Source: Prorocentrum cordatum (lineage: Eukaryota; Sar; Dinophyceae; Prorocentrales; Prorocentraceae). From it: a stretch of 64,000 nucleotides of DNA. Position 1 is the stretch's first letter, and each line of letters begins with the position of its first letter. The translations under genes were made by a program, and so were the position numbers. Under the pieces are notes generated by a model, which searched no databases, was not told the DNA's origin, and saw nothing but the letters and a program-made list of their open reading frames with translations. This document shows, in pieces, positions 10,087 to 20,904 of this stretch. The DNA is taken from NCBI GenBank assembly GCA_963575745.1, contig CAUYUJ010022415.1, positions 555,001 through 619,000 of the forward strand, read 5' to 3'.

Positions 10087-10091
10087 CCAAC
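10087..10091. repeat. Target-site duplication, left copy
   Basis: CCAAC directly outside the LTR, matched by CCAAC at 19715-19719. Five bases is the usual duplication length for Ty1/copia elements. Joining the flanks restores a continuous CTC-rich tract. Confidence 0.88.
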
Positions 10092-10353
10092 AGTCAACGT
10101 ATACGCTCGTCTTGTACTCCCTCTCACTGCGCTGCCCGCTGCCCTGCTCTCGTACAAGCTATCGCGGCGGAACCTTTCCAAGGGAAGGAGAGGAAAGTAC
10201 ATTCTCAGTGCTCGTGCCGCCACCTCCTGGCGGGAAGACCTGCGCCGTCTCTCGGCGCGCAGAACACGGGCTGCAGCCTTGATACGAAACAGCGGCGGGG
10301 GCGCGGGGTCAAGGCGAGGCACCGACGAGCCCGTCGAGAGGGTTCTGATCACT
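10092..10353 (-). repeat. 3' LTR of copia element
   Basis: 262 bp. On the element strand it starts AGTGATCAGAACC and ends CGTATACGTTGACT. Hand alignment with the 5' LTR gives about ten substitutions and one 1-base gap, roughly 96% identity, and most differences are transitions. No clear polypurine tract precedes it: the bases just inside (10354-10375) read CAGTTTCGAAGTACTACCAG on the element strand. Confidence 0.92.
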
Positions 10354-10381
10354 CTGGTAGTACTTCGAAACTGCTCGCTCC

Positions 10382-11182
10382 TCATGATCTCGTCCTCTCA
10401 GTAGCCGATGTCACCGGCTTGTCGAGCTCCTGACCCCATACCGACTCACTGGATCCTCGAATGGGAGTGCACCCAAGACGTAGTCGTGCTGACTTGGAAG
10501 ACTTGGTCAGCTGCCGGCGTCCAGACGAAAGCGCATCCAGAAGTGGTTCTCGTGCGCATGCGCCCTTGGTCATAGCATCTGCCAGCGCGTCGACCGTACT
10601 GCACCACCACAGTCGTTCCAAGAGACCAACACTGAATTGTTCTCTCACGGCCATCACAATACTGATGAGTGACTCCTCTAGCGGCAACTTGACGTCCTGG
10701 GCGGTCACGGACTTGAAAACCGAGTCTGCGTCGATGACTGCCTCCATGCGTATTGGCCAGTTGCCTTGGGATGCGTCACTTGCCATCTTGTGTGCAGTGG
10801 TGGTGCGGTTAACCACTTCACTGTGCTGCATTGCGATCACTTTACCTGGTTCAATGGCGTCATCCATTCCATTGATCTCCGCCGCGAAAGTCGATCTCGT
10901 CACTCGACGATGTCGCTTGGATACGGCCTCTAGCCAGTGGGCTCTGCCGCCGGGGTTGTCGTCCTGCTTCTCAGCCAACGCCAGTAAATGTCCAGGGCGT
11001 GCCATGACTTCACCGTTCTCTCGCTTGAAGGCCGAGTCGCTGATGACAAGAATACGTAGCGGCGGCGTCAACTTCTCAAAGCGGATCGCGCAGGGCTTGC
11101 GTTTGACCCACTTCAACACGCGGTTCAGATTGATCACGTCCATGATGGTGGGGGCCTTCTGGTGGCGCTGTAGGGCTCCCAC
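10382..11182 (-). pseudogene. pol: copia pol, RT connection and RNase H domain
   Basis: RNase H degrades the RNA strand of the RNA-DNA hybrid during reverse transcription. The frame continues upstream of 11182 as RHDIAVYVGAL, matching the copia RT thumb/connection motif (RPDIxxAVxxLSR in typical members), then LKWVKRKPCAIRF. Acidic residues in copia RNase H positions are D49 (ISDSAF), E102 (FAAEI) and D151/D153 (VIDADS). DALADAMTKG near the end matches the usual LADxLTKG signature. This 266-codon frame has no stop and is the best preserved part of pol, but it is separated by frame and by a deletion from the remains of the RT. Confidence 0.85.
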
Positions 11183-11195
11183 ATAGACCGCAATG

Positions 11196-13661
11196 TCATG
11201 CCTGGTGTTGACGGTCCATCCTAAGCCCTCTCAGGAAAGCGTTGCCAATGTCCCAGCTGAAGATGGCCCAACCAGACTGCACTCCAGCACTAAGTACGAG
11301 GCGCTGTGAAGTGCGCCTTGCAGTAAAGCTGGCTGTGTCGAGGCCGCCCTGCTGCTGGTCCATAAAACCTCGAACGACTAGACGCGCCTTGACAGCCTTC
11401 GCGCCGTCGATGATCTTCCACCGTAGTACCCAGCGTCCAGTCATAACGTTCTTGACAGCTCCTCTTGGCACAGGGCAGAAGGCCTCGAGCTCCACCCAGG
11501 ACATGAGCTCCTTCAGCTTAGCTGCGAGTACGTCCTTGTGATGGATGCTTTCTTCCTCCTTGGAGAGGTTGTGCATGTCCCTCTCGATGAGGAAGCACCA
11601 GCTCTGCCTGGAGGACTCCCACCGTGCTACGAGACGCCCGTCTCGCCAGTCGTTCATGCGGGTGACGAAGTGACCACGCTCCATCCAGTGCACCAGCGCG
11701 TCATCGAACTCAATCTCTGGAGGCTCGCTGCCAGTGCTGTTCAGCTGGGTCACTTCAGACAGTGCTTCGTTCATGTTGAAGAAATCCTTTGTCTCGATGA
11801 CCTGCCTGCGACAATGACTGCTGGCCGCAGTCCACCAGGCGTCAACATAGAGGTCCTCATCGTGCGCCTCCTCGTCGTCATCCATCGAGACTTCGTCGAG
11901 ACGATCTCCATCCTCATCATGCGGTATGGTCTCGAGCTCAGCTGGGTCGTCATCCTCAGGTACTTGAACTTGTCCAGCCTCAGATGCTGAGGCATTCGGT
12001 CCACTGTTTGACGAAGTTCCTGGCATAACTGTCCGTGGTACTTCTTGAGCATGAGGTTCTCGCAGAGGAAGAACAGGTTGTCCAGATATTGCGGGCTCCT
12101 TCCTATCCATCCGAGCTCGTCGTGATGGCGTGGGCGGTCCAGCCAGGGGAGGTGCACTTGATCTGCCACGCTTCGATACTCGTGGTTCGTCACTGCCTGC
12201 TGGTGGCGCAGTCGGAACAGGCGTTGCGAAGCGAACGGATTTGTCAGATCTGCTTCTTGATGTCGAAGGTGTGGGCGTTCGTTGTCGTGGGTCCATGGGC
12301 TGGTCTGGAACAGGCATCTCCTGGTCAGGTCCAGGAGGATCTGGAGGATCTCGAATCTTTTCTGGTATAGATGATAGCTCCCGGCTCCGACTTCGTTCGC
12401 TCTGTGGAGGCGAACGACCACGACTGACATCAGGTGGTGCTGGTGGTTGTGCAGGTCGTGGTGGCAAGCCTGCTGGGATCATGTCCTCGTCGGAGTCGTC
12501 ATCGAAGCTGCCCATGGCCCCGTCCATGTCGATGTCTGGTGATGCACGATCTCGTCCCTCACGCTGTATGGTTCTTGCGTCCGTATCGGCGACTGTGAGG
12601 AACTGCACCCAGGAGGTGTCGTGCCAGCGCCAGCCAAACACCTGTGTGGTGTCAAGACGTCGAGTCCCCTGCCACTCTAGGTAGTTGTAGCCATCTTGAC
12701 CAGTGTTCCAGTAGGCGACGGGAGTGAAAGAAACTGCATCCATCTCAGGAGAGGTGTGCATGCCATAGCCTACTCTGATACCCACACAGTTGGTGAGACC
12801 CATATGCATGTTAGCAGTCATGAAGCCCCTAGCAAATATCCCAGGATGAAGTCGAGCCCCCTGATATATGATCCAGCCCTGTGCTGCATAGACCCAGCCG
12901 ATGACAATCATGCGACGTCCGAGTTCAGTGACGAACTCACGCAGCGGGGCCCACTCGTCTGGGAACTGCAGGAAGAAGCTCGACCAGAACGTGGAATGCC
13001 TCCTGACGTCCTGGAGCCTGCAGATGAGCACGCGGCCTCCCCAGCGTACATGTACAATGCCATCGTTGAGCGTCTCCTCCGTGGCATCCACGATCTTCGC
13101 CGGGCCTCTCCATCCGTCAAGGTCCTTGTTGGGCGGTGCCCGGGAAATATCCACAAGATCACCTGTTTTGTACTGAAACTTCTGACCAGCAGGACGTGTG
13201 CGTGAACGCTCAGATCTGATGAGGCGCTCAGTCGCTGTCTGTTCGATCATGCTGGAGAGAGCAAGCTCGCGCGCACGTGCTCGATGAAGATGCTGTTGGT
13301 CTTCCTGCTGAGTGGTCGTGGGAGTCTCGAAATCCTGGGGCAGATTGGGCGTTTCACCCAGAACAGCCTTGTACGGTGTAGTCCTGCCAATAGTCATCAG
13401 AGCGTTCTTAGCGTAGCACGACTCACGTACGATCTGCTCGGGTTTGATTATGATGCCCTCGCGGTCACACTGCTCCTTAAAGCGGTGACAGACTCCCCGA
13501 AGAAGTTCATGATGTCTCTCGACCTCCTGGGCGTGTTGATCCACAGCCCTGAGCTTCCTATGGAAGCGTGACGTGCGCACATCGCCATGCCGGCGTCGTG
13601 CGCGAAAGCTCCTTCTTGGTCGATGATGAGAATACGTGGAGGTCCAAAAATCGCGATCCAC
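11196..13661 (-). pseudogene. pol: copia pol, integrase C-terminus, linker and N-terminal RT
   Basis: 821-codon frame. Residues 46-48 (QEVERHH) carry the third integrase catalytic residue (Glu of DDE). An RNA-binding-like stretch follows (YKTGDLVDISRAP, about residues 165-180), then a long Ser/Arg/Pro and acidic linker (about 390-620). The RT start is at about 700-810: KARLVVRGF and SWDIGNAFLRG, the RVT_2 finger and first palm motifs. The frame then ends after 10 more residues. The next recognisable sequence, 14 bp on, is the connection domain, so motif B and the YxDD active site are missing. Typical copia RTs have about 150-200 residues there. Confidence 0.85.
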
Positions 13662-14010
13662 ATGTCTTCAACGGCAGGAAGGCATCTCCTTCTTCTCGCG
13701 AGGGAACGGCTCGAACTGCTGTCCATCTGGTGGCCTCATCCAGTACGTGCAAGATGGCGAGCTGGAAGATAAAGAAGAAATCCACCTGCACGACCTGGTT
13801 GAGTCGAGTGGTGAGACGTACTGCTGACATGGGTTTGGCAGCGGGTCGTTGCCACATCTGGCAGACCGTGCAAGCTCGAACCACGGGGGCCACCATGTCC
13901 AGGATACGCTGTCCGATCCCGGCGGCCTCCAGCAACTCGATCAGCTGGTCCGCTGACTGGTGATAGTGTCGTATATGTAAACGCTGAATAACTCGCTTGA
14001 CCTGAGCATC
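13448..14010 (-). pseudogene. pol: copia integrase, zinc-binding and catalytic core
   Basis: Integrase inserts the cDNA into chromosomes. The HHCC zinc module is visible at about 13977-13861 (LHIRHYH ... CTVCQMW). The core begins VQVDFFFIF with the first catalytic Asp at about 13782; the second Asp is in ILIIDQEGAF at about 13621; the Glu lies at about 13520. The three residues fall in three reading frames: frame changes occur near 13690 and 13600. Upstream in the same long frame (15150-14000) are a CPAC...CRW cluster at about 14480-14410 and an acidic/proline linker. Confidence 0.85.
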
Positions 14011-14939
14011 GTTGCCATTGCGCAAGACCTGCAGCGACCGCCCCAAGTCGAACCGAGACCAGTCCGGCTCGTCCCAAGCATCAGTAGCCTGTGTCCCGAT
14101 GGTGGGGGTGCTGCGTCTTACTGGTGCCACCGATGATGCCGATGGTCCTGATGATACCGCAGCCTTCGGGTTCGTCGAGACAGCAGGAGGTCCCGAAAGA
14201 GCTTCGCGAATGCGAGCACCGCTGGCTGCCCGAGCCTCGGCTGGATCCATCTCTGGTTCGTCATCTTCCTTCTCAGGATCTCCAGGTGGACCCCTGCCAG
14301 GAACAGGAGTCCGTGGAGGAGGATCAGCCTTCTCGCTGCTCTTCGGCTCGGTGGCATCGCCAGCAGGTGCTCGTGGAGCTGCCTTCCCACGTTCTTCTAT
14401 CTGCTTGGAACTCCACCTGCATTCGTCGCCCTTGAAAGTGTGTCGAGGATCCCAACGATTGGCCTTGACCTTACAGGCCGGGCAGGCAAAACGTCGATTC
14501 CATACACTGCGAGTGGTCGCTGCTGGGATATCTGGATAAAGACACTCGCCTGCGACCCTGGTATGCGTGGGGTCATCCTTGCGTTGTCTGCGTCTGCATG
14601 CCAAACGACCGGCGACCGTCAGCTCTTCTGCCGTAGGATGCGCCTCCACTGACTGCATGTCCAAGGCGCACTCGATACCTCTGGCGAGCAGTCGGCAGAA
14701 TCGCTTCGGCCAGACCTGAGTATAGGGCGATCGGCCGTTCTCATTAATCTGATGAACATGCTGTGGCGAAACTCCAGGGCAGCGCAGTATCCGAAGGGGT
14801 CGAATGATCTCTGGGTGGTTCGCGACGATGAGAGCATCTTTCTTGATGAGCCGTGCTCTGTGTTCGTCGAAGGGGTCGCGAAGCCCAGCTGCGCACATCT
14901 GAATCGTAATGCTGTAGACGTCATCTCTTCCAAGTAATG

Positions 14940-16380
14940 CCTCCCAGTGCGGTAGCTTCCACATCTCGCTCGCATATGGATTCTCCACTACGAAGAGGAA
15001 GCCCTGGGAGGCCTGATGCTCAGCAACTTGCGCAGCCATCCTGGCAAGCTTCTCGCCGATGATGCGATTGCGGCGCCAGGTGTCATGGCTGCGAGGTTGA
15101 TGCCGACGCACGTGCGACCACAGACTGGAGGCGGTGCACGGAGGGGCCATGACGATGACGCGTGGGCGACACTTAATGATTTAATACCACAGCTGTCGCG
15201 CATCTTCCTTCAGCGCCAAGTCACAGCCGGTGACGATGTCGAAGTTCCGGCCGCCCCTCAGGCCCAAGCGTACGCTGGACCTGGTCGTGCCCGCCTCACC
15301 GCCGTATATTTCCATAATATCAACAGTCGTTTCGGCGAGGTAGTGCTCAAGGTCGTGAAAGTTGCCCTCGTAGAAGCACTTGGTGTCCATCGGGTCGTCG
15401 ACTTCGTCGTCAATGTAGTAGATCTCATCAGCCTGGCTGGCGCACATGACAGTGAAGTTGGCGACGGCGGCGACGCGCTCAGCGTGCCACTCCTGAGAGT
15501 ATTCACCGTGCTTGTCTTTCATCAGGAGAGGGGTGAAGTCGTCGCCGCAGTCCCCCGAGCACTCGTCTGGTAGTACGAGCGTCGGCATGGCCCGCTTCTT
15601 GGTCTTGGTGACCACCTCCGCCTTGAAGATAAGGGGCTTGGCCGAGGCCATTTCCGTAGTAGAAGCCGATGTAAAGGGTTCTGATGCACTCTGGTTGTAC
15701 TTCTCGCTCTCTTCACTCCTCAGCTGCATAAACTTGATCAAGTCACAGTGAGCTCCCCTGATAACTTGCTCGGGGTACTCCCTGGATGCATTGTTGCGGT
15801 CCAGGGCATTGGAGGACTGAAAGCGCTTCCTCGTAGCTTGATGCAGATGTGATGGTTGACAACATTGTGCCCGATAACTGCCCACAGGCCAACCACTGCA
15901 GAGGTAAGATAAATCGATAGTAGATAAAACTCGTCGAACTCGATGCCACGGTCGGCCCGTCACAGGGTCGACGGCGCCCAAGCCACACCAAGAGTACTTC
16001 CAATGCTTGAGGCGCTCGTGTGCAAGTCGTGATTGAAGCTCAGCCTGCTTCCAGAAGTGGCTGCCTGCAGTCGTGTCGATGACGACGTGGAGACCCTTGT
16101 CCAGCTGAGTGCGGACGAGCTCGGTGACGTACCTGGCCAGCTCGTGGTCCTTGGCACTGCCAGTGCCTTTGGCCGCGCCTGGAGGGTCTAGCCACAAAAC
16201 CTGAGCAGGTTCTTCTCACACTTGCCGGAGTAACTCGAGCTGATGAGTCCGCCACAAGAGATTCCACTTCGTCGTCAGGTCGACTGGTGATCTGGTACGC
16301 ATGCCGGCTGCCTTGCCCAACTCGGTGAACTTGCAGGAGCCGCTGAAGATTTCCCTGAAATGATAGAGTTTGTGATATCC
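14940..16380 (-). pseudogene. Two methyltransferase-like blocks within copia pol
   Basis: One frame, with stops at 16216-16218 and 15181-15183, lies between protease and integrase. Block 1 (16353 down to about 16160): REIFSGSCKFTELGKAAG, resembling the cofactor loop of Rossmann methyltransferases, then SPVDLTTKW and LWLDPPGA. Block 2 (about 15330-14940): DIMEIYGGEAGTTRSSVR, FDIVTGCDL, VIVMAPPCTA and FVVENPYASEMW. PPC and EN followed by a hydrophobic approach resemble motifs IV and VI of C5-cytosine methyltransferases. Retrotransposon-borne cytosine methyltransferases have been reported from Symbiodinium. I infer a methyltransferase origin from motif shape only; catalytic motif spacing is not canonical and block 1 lacks the Cys (PPG). 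Confidence 0.5.
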
Positions 16381-16673
16381 GTCTCCTGCTGGTGGGTCTG
16401 GCGTCGTTGAAAGTTGTCTGCGCTCGTCGAGCCAGTCGCGAGCTGACTGCTGCCAGTCCAGAGACCTCGCGATGAAGCACTCGTGGGAACAGTCGAGGTG
16501 CTAGACGGTGCAGTAGAGGAAGTAGCTGCCGAGGGCGGTCTCGAAGAACCTGCAGCGGCGGCTGTCGTCTTCAAAATTGAACGTGTAGCGATAGTGCTTG
16601 CAGTGGTACTGCGGGGGATTGCCGATGGCACAGCCGAGCCCTGCCCCCGCTCACTGCTCGGCCCGCCGGGCCC

Positions 16674-17711
16674 TCACGGTGGCGTCGGTGCTGCGGAGGG
16701 CGCCGCAGCGTCGTTGCTGCCCAGCTGGCAGCACGCACCGTGGGGGGCCCACTTCGTAGAGGACTTGATCACCTTCTTATCCGTCTCCTCGAAGTCCGAC
16801 ACGGGAATCATCATGTGTCCCGAGATCGCGTTCTCACACCGTATCGCCTTGCTGCCGAGGCTGAGAGTCATCGAGAAACCTCCAGGGTCAGGGATGATGA
16901 CTGCGTTGCCACCGGTGTCGATTATGGCGCGTGACAATCTCTGCGATCGTAGGCCCCACAGAGCCGGAACGCCAGCGCCGTCGCCCATCAGACAAGGGGC
17001 TCGAAACTCAGCGGATTCATCATTGAGTTGGATCGGTACAACTGCCTGGTGCGTAGCCTGCTGGCTACCCTTCCCTACGCCGTTAACCACGACGGGGTGC
17101 ACCATGGGCTCGAAATGAATCTCGTAGCCCGCCGTCTTGGCGATGACACTCCGGCGATCTACGAATTGTTTGCCGGCGAGGTTGTCGATGGCGCCGCTGT
17201 CGACCAGGAGTCCTTCACGAGTACCTGGTAGCTGCGACGCCGAGTGAGCCTGGTATCCAGTCCAAGATCTCGCGATACGTATGTCGCTGAGGTCGCTGCA
17301 CCACGGGTAAAGGGGCTGAGTGCGCACCTGTGAGCTGCCCTGGCCGCGGCCAGCACGCTCTTCTCCACGTTCCCAGCAGTGTAGATAATCGTCGTAGGCC
17401 ATACATTGATGACAACACTCCTTCTTGCAATACTCACATTCAAAGAGTTCATGGTGGTACTCCGTCTTGCAGTTGTGGCAGATGTGGTCCTTGGCGATGT
17501 TGTAGTGCTTGGGCTTCCTGGGAGCCCCCTCGTCCTTCTTGCCAGCTGTCCACGTCGTAGGCTTGAACGGTGTAGCGCTGCTGTCGAGAGCCGATATCCT
17601 GGAAGGTGAAGGATTTCCCATCTGGTCGATCACCATGCCTGACGCGGGGCCTGCCTCGATCGGAATGAAGCCCTGCATGTGCCACATCTTGTTGTCGTTG
17701 CTAGGCGCCAA
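16674..17711 (-). pseudogene. pol: copia aspartic protease with N-terminal zinc cluster
   Basis: 345-codon frame. Residues 78-103 form a Cys-rich cluster (CHNCKTEYHHELFECEYC then CCHQC) suited to binding one or two zinc ions. The retropepsin active site follows: LLVDSGAIDNLAG at 168-180 (DSGA in place of DTGA), with ALWGLRSQRLSRAIIDTGGN near residues 250-270 as the flap/late region. Retroelement proteases cut the Gag-Pol polyprotein. The frame ends in a Pro/Ala tail at a stop about 16674; a low-complexity Ser/Thr stretch in the same frame continues to about 16275, while the conserved downstream sequence is in another frame. Confidence 0.75.
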
Positions 17712-17779
17712 AACATCTCTGTGAGCTTCTCCGCAGTAGTACTTCCATGACTTCGGAGATGCTGGCCGATGACCTTCGG

Positions 17780-19235
17780 GTTCAGTCAGATGGCGGCTGC
17801 TGCGGTGGCGGTGGTTCTCCCCATGCGTCTGAGGGGGGCCACATCAGGTAGCCGCCCAGGGAGGATCCCGTAGATGTTGGCGCCAACCGTGGAGGAAGAT
17901 GCGAGACAAGGAAAGGGTTTGAGAATGTATTGTTGGGTCCAGCATTCATCCTTGGTTTGCCTCCCCTTCCGAAGCGCTTCTTCTTCTTCTGAGGACAGAA
18001 AGCTCGTGGATGATCGTCGCTGTCGCGGATAGAGCAACGAAGTGGTTTGCAATTTTTTCCCAGTGGGTTCTTCTTGCCCATCTGGTAGTCAAACCGTCGC
18101 TCCGGAGAAAACTTGAATCGAGATCGTGTCTCGGCCGAGATTCACGTCGTTCTCCATGGCGGTCTCCTCGCTTGTGGAAATCACGTCGTCGTCGTCCGAA
18201 CTTGCGAAACTTGTTCCAGCGCCGCGCGTTCTCGAGGAAGACCTGGTACCTGTCTTCGATCTCCTAGGGCAGGACAAGGTTTTCCCACTCGGCGCAGCTG
18301 CTCTCGTACTGCCGGTACGCTGCCTGAGCCTGGCCTTCGCCCTCGAAGTCCAGGTCATCATCTGAGTCGTCGTCGCTGTCCAGGAGGTCCAGCTCGTCGT
18401 CGTAATACTACTCAGTACACATGCTGCGTGTCAGACATTATCCACAGTGTTGGCACTGGTTGTGGCCCATGTTGTAGCTCTGGTGCGTAGCTGGCGTCCG
18501 TGAAAGCATGCGGTCCCAGAAGGAACCAGACGAGCTGCCACGTGGCTGTTCAAAAACCGGGAATGCTGAAAAGTGACCATGCGCACCTCCTCCACTGTTG
18601 CCCACTGGACCTCGGGGGGCCTGAGGTCGCATAGCGTTATTCTTCCTGAAGTGGAGGGAGAGATTGCGCTTCAGATGCCTCAGGAGTGTTTCATATTCCA
18701 TCTCGGTGCTCGGAAGCATACCTCGAATTTCCACAAGAAGATTGGACCAGGCATCCTCTGGGACGTTGAAGGCCAAGAGGAGCTTCCGAGCGAGGGATGC
18801 TGGAGCAGTTTGATGTCCGGCTTCATCGCGAGCTCGAATACGGCTGATGTCAAAACGTGTGAGAGCATCTTCATAATCCTCACGAGGGCCGACATCGAAC
18901 TCATCATAAGCGGCTAGGAATTGCAACTGCTTGTCTCAACCCTCGCCGCCCCATCGTGCTCGAAGGGCCGACGCGAGGATCTTCACACCTGGGCGCCCGT
19001 CGGCGCCATAACTGATCACGTTGTCTGGAATATCGCGTAGCAAAGTCTTGGCCAGGCCGGAAACACGCTGGTAGATGGTTCCGCCGATCTGGTCGGCCTG
19101 TAAGTCTGTGAGCCTGATCCAGTTCGTAACGTCACGCTCCCAATCCCTGAAAGTATAGTCCGCGCCCGGCTGCCATGCCGGGGGAATACGATGAGTGCCC
19201 TGAACCTCCACGGCTCCGGGCGCATGGTTCGCCAT
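17780..19235 (-). pseudogene. gag: copia gag
   Basis: Starts MANHAPGAVEVQGTH at 19235, 217 bp inside the 5' LTR. 99 residues run to a stop at 18936; the same frame resumes as a second 162-residue segment (18926-18438) with helix-rich capsid-like sequence (RKLLLAFNVPEDAWSNLL, ETLLRHLKRNLSLHFRKN) and ends CQHCG before a stop. A further frame at 18081-17782 carries NCKPLRCSIRDSDDHPRAFC, which looks like a decayed CCHC-type knuckle. Gag would form the particle that packages element RNA. Broken by at least two stops and two frame changes. Confidence 0.75.
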
Positions 19236-19433
19236 TGTAGTAGTCGATGTTGATATTTATATGGGGATGTTCGTAAAGATGCCGTTGTTGAAGTAGTTGA
19301 TGATGATATCGACATGGAGAGTGTTCGTCTCGATGCCGTCAGTGACGTAGTTGATGAAAATCTTGATACAGAGTATGTTCGTCTCAATGCCGTTGTTGAA
19401 AATCTTCGTGTTGTGGGTGCTCGTGGACTGGAG

Positions 19434-19451
19434 CCGAAGCTCCGCTACCAA
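19434..19451 (-). promoter_or_regulatory. Primer-binding site of copia element
   Basis: On the element strand, one base after the 5' LTR, reads TGGTAGCGGAGCTTCGG. The leading TGGTAxxxGAGC pattern is that of sites complementary to the 3' end of initiator methionine tRNA, the common copia primer. The match to this organism's tRNA cannot be tested here. Confidence 0.55.
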
Positions 19452-19714
19452 AGTCAACGTATACGCTCGTCTTGTACTCCTTCTCACTGTGCTGCCCGCT
19501 GCCCTGCTCTCGTACAAGCTATCGCGGCGGAACTTTTTCCAAGGGAAGGAGAGGAAAACACGTTCTCAGCGCTCGTGCCGCCACCTCCTGGCGGGAAGAC
19601 CTGCGCCGTCTGTCGGCGCGCAGAACACGGGCTGCAGCCTTGATACGAAACAGCGGCGGGGGCGCGGGGTCAGGGCGAGGCACCGACGAGCCCGACGAGA
19701 GGGTTCTGATCACT
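19452..19714 (-). repeat. 5' LTR of copia element
   Basis: 263 bp, same ends as the 3' LTR (AGTGATCAG ... GTTGACT on the element strand). The promoter for the element should lie here, but I see no clear TATA-like box; dinoflagellate promoters usually lack one. Followed outside by the CCAAC duplication. Confidence 0.92.
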
Positions 19715-19719
19715 CCAAC
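19715..19719. repeat. Target-site duplication, right copy
   Basis: CCAAC, identical to 10087-10091, directly outside the 5' LTR of the copia element. Confidence 0.88.
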
Positions 19720-19953
19720 TCTTCCTCCTCCTCCTCCTCCCCCTCCTTTTTCCTCCTTTTCCTCCTCCTTTTCCTTTCCTCCTCCTCCGCGTTGCACGTT
19801 TGAATGCCAAGGGCGCTGCGGTGCGATACCACGATCAACAATATTGTTTCTGCTCCACCTCCTCCTCCTATTCCCCTTCGATGGCATCATCATATGTATC
19901 CTCCTCCTCCTTGTCCTCCTCCTCCTCCTCACCCCCATCCCCCTCCTCCTCCT

Positions 19954-19984
<31 letters not shown>

Positions 19985-20640
19985 ATCATCATCATCACCA
20001 TCACCATCACCATCACCATCGCCAGCATCATCATCATCATCATCAGCATCATCATCCTTTTTATTCTTTTTCAACATCGTCATCATCACCATCATCGTCA
20101 TCGGCACCCCCATCATAATGATATTGGTTACCATCACCACCACCATCATCATCAGCAACATCGCCGTCAACATCAGCATCACCATCATCAACATAACCAT
20201 CGTCATTACCAACATCAACACTATACTCATCACCATCCGGTGCCATCCGCCTCATATTCGCCCTCATCATCACCACACGCATCCGCATCCGCAACATCGT
20301 CGTCGTCATCGTCATCGCTACCGTCATCATGATCCATCCCACATCACGCATCACCCACCATCCGTCACCAACCATCGGCATACGCATCATCACGATCAGT
20401 ACCCTCATCATCCACAACATCAACATCATCGGCACGATCGCCACCGTCATCATCATCAGCACCCGCATCACCATCGTCACCAACAGCATACGCACCATCA
20501 GTTTCATCATCGTCGTGCTCCTCCAGGCCCTCAACATCAGCACCGCCACCACCATCACCATCGTCATCATCACCATCGCCATAAGCATCACCACCACCGC
20601 CATCAGTCATTCACAAGAAGAACACTGTTCATGGCAAGCC
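19720..20640 (+). repeat. CTC tract then ~650-bp imperfect CAT/ATC tract
   Basis: CTCCTC-rich to about 19980, then CATCATCAC-type trinucleotides to about 20615. It continues the pyrimidine-rich target of the copia insertion. Frames on the plus strand (Ser-, His-, Ile-rich) and minus strand (Met/Val-, Asp-rich) are the same repeat read in each phase. Similar tracts lie at 24795-25480 and 54775-55880. Confidence 0.88.
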
Positions 20641-20904
20641 GGGTTTGATAATGGAGCTCCAACGTTGGTCCCATCCGTCATCTCAACACCGCGCTGCCAC
20701 AGAAAAACCGCGGGCGATTCTAGGGGGGCGACATTGATGGCGCCGCGCGAACCAGATAAGGGGGAAGAGCAGCAAAAACACAAACGCCCACAGCAGGCTT
20801 GCATTCCAAATAGTTTTCGCCTCGGCGCCGCTGGCATTCACTCGGGCAATTAGCAGGAGCTTCGCGGATTGAGGGCGGAACGGTTTAAACATCTAGCTCT
20901 CGTC

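Larger units (their letters stand above)
10092..19714 (-). mobile_element. Ty1/copia LTR retrotransposon, complete ends, inactive
   Basis: 9,623-bp element read on the minus strand: 5' LTR 19452-19714, primer site, gag, protease, methyltransferase-like region, integrase, reverse transcriptase, RNase H, 3' LTR 10092-10353. The order protease-integrase-RT-RNase H defines the copia class. Both ends carry AGT...ACT inverted tips and are bounded by a CCAAC duplication. Internal damage: in-frame stops at about 18936, 18438, 16672, 16501, 16216 and 15181, two frameshifts inside integrase near 13690 and 13600, and a deletion that removes the RT catalytic core at about 11190. It cannot make functional pol. 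Confidence 0.92.

Noticed and set aside
10461-18490. Long plus-strand frames inside the copia region (for example 10461-11186, 12130-12684, 14012-14539)
   Set aside because: They are antisense shadows of gag-pol, which carries recognisable protease, integrase, RT and RNase H motifs on the minus strand.
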